Shown in pieces: positions 6,330 to 6,917 of a stretch of DNA of 6,917 nt. The DNA is from an uncultured Gemella sp. GTDB taxonomy: Bacteria; Bacillota; Bacilli; Staphylococcales; Gemellaceae. The notes beneath the pieces were generated by a model. It saw nothing but the letters and a program-made list of their open reading frames with translations. It searched no databases and was not told the DNA's origin. The DNA lies in the NCBI GenBank assembly GCA_945869755.1, contig CAMBPW010000050.1, positions 1 through 6,917 of the forward strand. The letters run 5' to 3'. Numbering within the stretch: the stretch's first letter is position 1; the number at the start of each line of letters is the position of its first letter. The position numbers and the translations under genes are program-made.

Positions 6330-6917
6330 CTAATTATCTTTTATTTTTATTTTTACTAAAATCATACTTAATAATGTTAAAAGTAATGTTATAAAAAATA
6401 TTGATTTGTTTTGTGTAAATCCGAATAAACCATTTTTTAAATGCCTAGCTATCCAGACATAAACATAATCACCATAATATATTCCTAACGCAAAAAATCC
6501 TTGATAAATACCCATACTAATATTACGATAATCTCTATCAAAATATTGCATAGCCATTGCAATTAATAAATTATAAACTCCTCCATAAAATAATCCATTA
6601 AAAATATAACTAAAATAAACTACATACTGATTATTTACATAAAGTGCAATTAAAAAGAAAAATATTGCAGAAGAAAAAGATAGTAACAATGTTTTTTGTA
6701 TTCCAAATTTTTTCGCAAAATATGTTCCTACTAAAATTCCAGCAATAAGCTGTGGTACTGCAAAAACTGTATCCATATATGCTAACATTAACGGCGACAT
6801 TTTTAATTCTGTTTTTCCAAACACAATCATATTAGCTCCACTTGTAGAAAATTTAATAAATGAAACTAATAAAGCTAAAAAACACATATAAAGAAAACTT
6901 TTATGAGTAATTACTTT
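6330..6917 (-). CDS. Major facilitator superfamily transporter, C-terminal half only (5' end outside window)
   Basis: The frame is open from the window edge to the TAG at 6332-6330, giving 195 residues. Six hydrophobic segments are visible in the fragment (about 8-30, 44-66, 74-93, 98-122, 133-155 and 172-190), which fits TM7-TM12 of a twelve-helix MFS carrier. The cytoplasmic loop after the second segment, FAKKFGIQKT (67-76), resembles the repeat of MFS motif A found between TM8 and TM9. Gly-rich packing (FNGLFYGGVYN, YQGFFALGIYYGD) is typical of efflux-type MFS proteins. A Met at 6887-6885 could be mistaken for a start, but ten further in-frame codons lie upstream to the edge and the fragment begins at a membrane helix, so this is an interior Met. 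The substrate cannot be told from this half. It ends 15 bp before an intrinsic terminator and so appears to be a transcription unit separate from yybS-gdpP. Confidence 0.82.
   Translation of the reverse strand, partial: KVITHKSFLYMCFLALLVSFIKFSTSGANMIVFGKTELKMSPLMLAYMDTVFAVPQLIAGILVGTYFAKKFGIQKTLLLSFSSAIFFFLIALYVNNQYVVYFSYIFNGLFYGGVYNLLIAMAMQYFDRDYRNISMGIYQGFFALGIYYGDYVYVWIARHLKNGLFGFTQNKSIFFITLLLTLLSMILVKIKIKDN

Noticed and set aside
6330..6887. A complete small membrane protein of 185 residues starting at the Met at 6887
   Set aside because: The frame is open further upstream to the window edge, no convincing ribosome binding site precedes this Met, and six helices with a motif-A-like loop after the second fit the second half of an MFS carrier.

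Overview
The window is very AT-rich, and every gene is on the minus strand, so transcription runs from high to low coordinates. Low GC, strong purine-rich ribosome binding sites, a Rho-independent terminator and the gene order yybS-gdpP-rplI-dnaB all point to a Bacillota chromosome of the Bacillales type. The L9 and GdpP proteins resemble staphylococcal and Bacillus ones. A Gemella-like or other small-genome relative of Staphylococcaceae is my best guess, but that is inference and not firm.

Layout in the direction of transcription: (1) 6917-6330, the C-terminal half of an MFS transporter that enters from outside the window and ends at a good intrinsic terminator (6314-6276). (2) A 113-bp intergenic region holding that terminator and a probable promoter with two overlapping TATAAT boxes. 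(3) A tight six-gene run: yybS-like DUF2232 membrane protein (TTG start), gdpP (c-di-AMP phosphodiesterase), rplI (ribosomal protein L9), dnaB (replicative helicase), sppA (membrane signal peptide peptidase) and an RDD-family membrane protein, probably the SppA inhibitor SppI/YteJ, cut by the left edge of the window. Gaps between genes are 1-29 bp and no terminator is seen between them, so they look like one operon. There is no gene-free stretch longer than about 115 bp.

The first four genes are a well-known Firmicutes housekeeping cluster. The less ordinary part is that sppA and its RDD partner follow dnaB directly, with ribosome binding sites built into the end of the preceding gene. In Bacillus subtilis sppA-sppI sits elsewhere. 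The arrangement would tie the c-di-AMP level, the replication helicase, a ribosomal protein and a membrane protease/inhibitor pair to one transcript. I see no mobile element, CRISPR array, RNA gene or clearly new system. The window is mainly conserved core genome with a few points worth checking.
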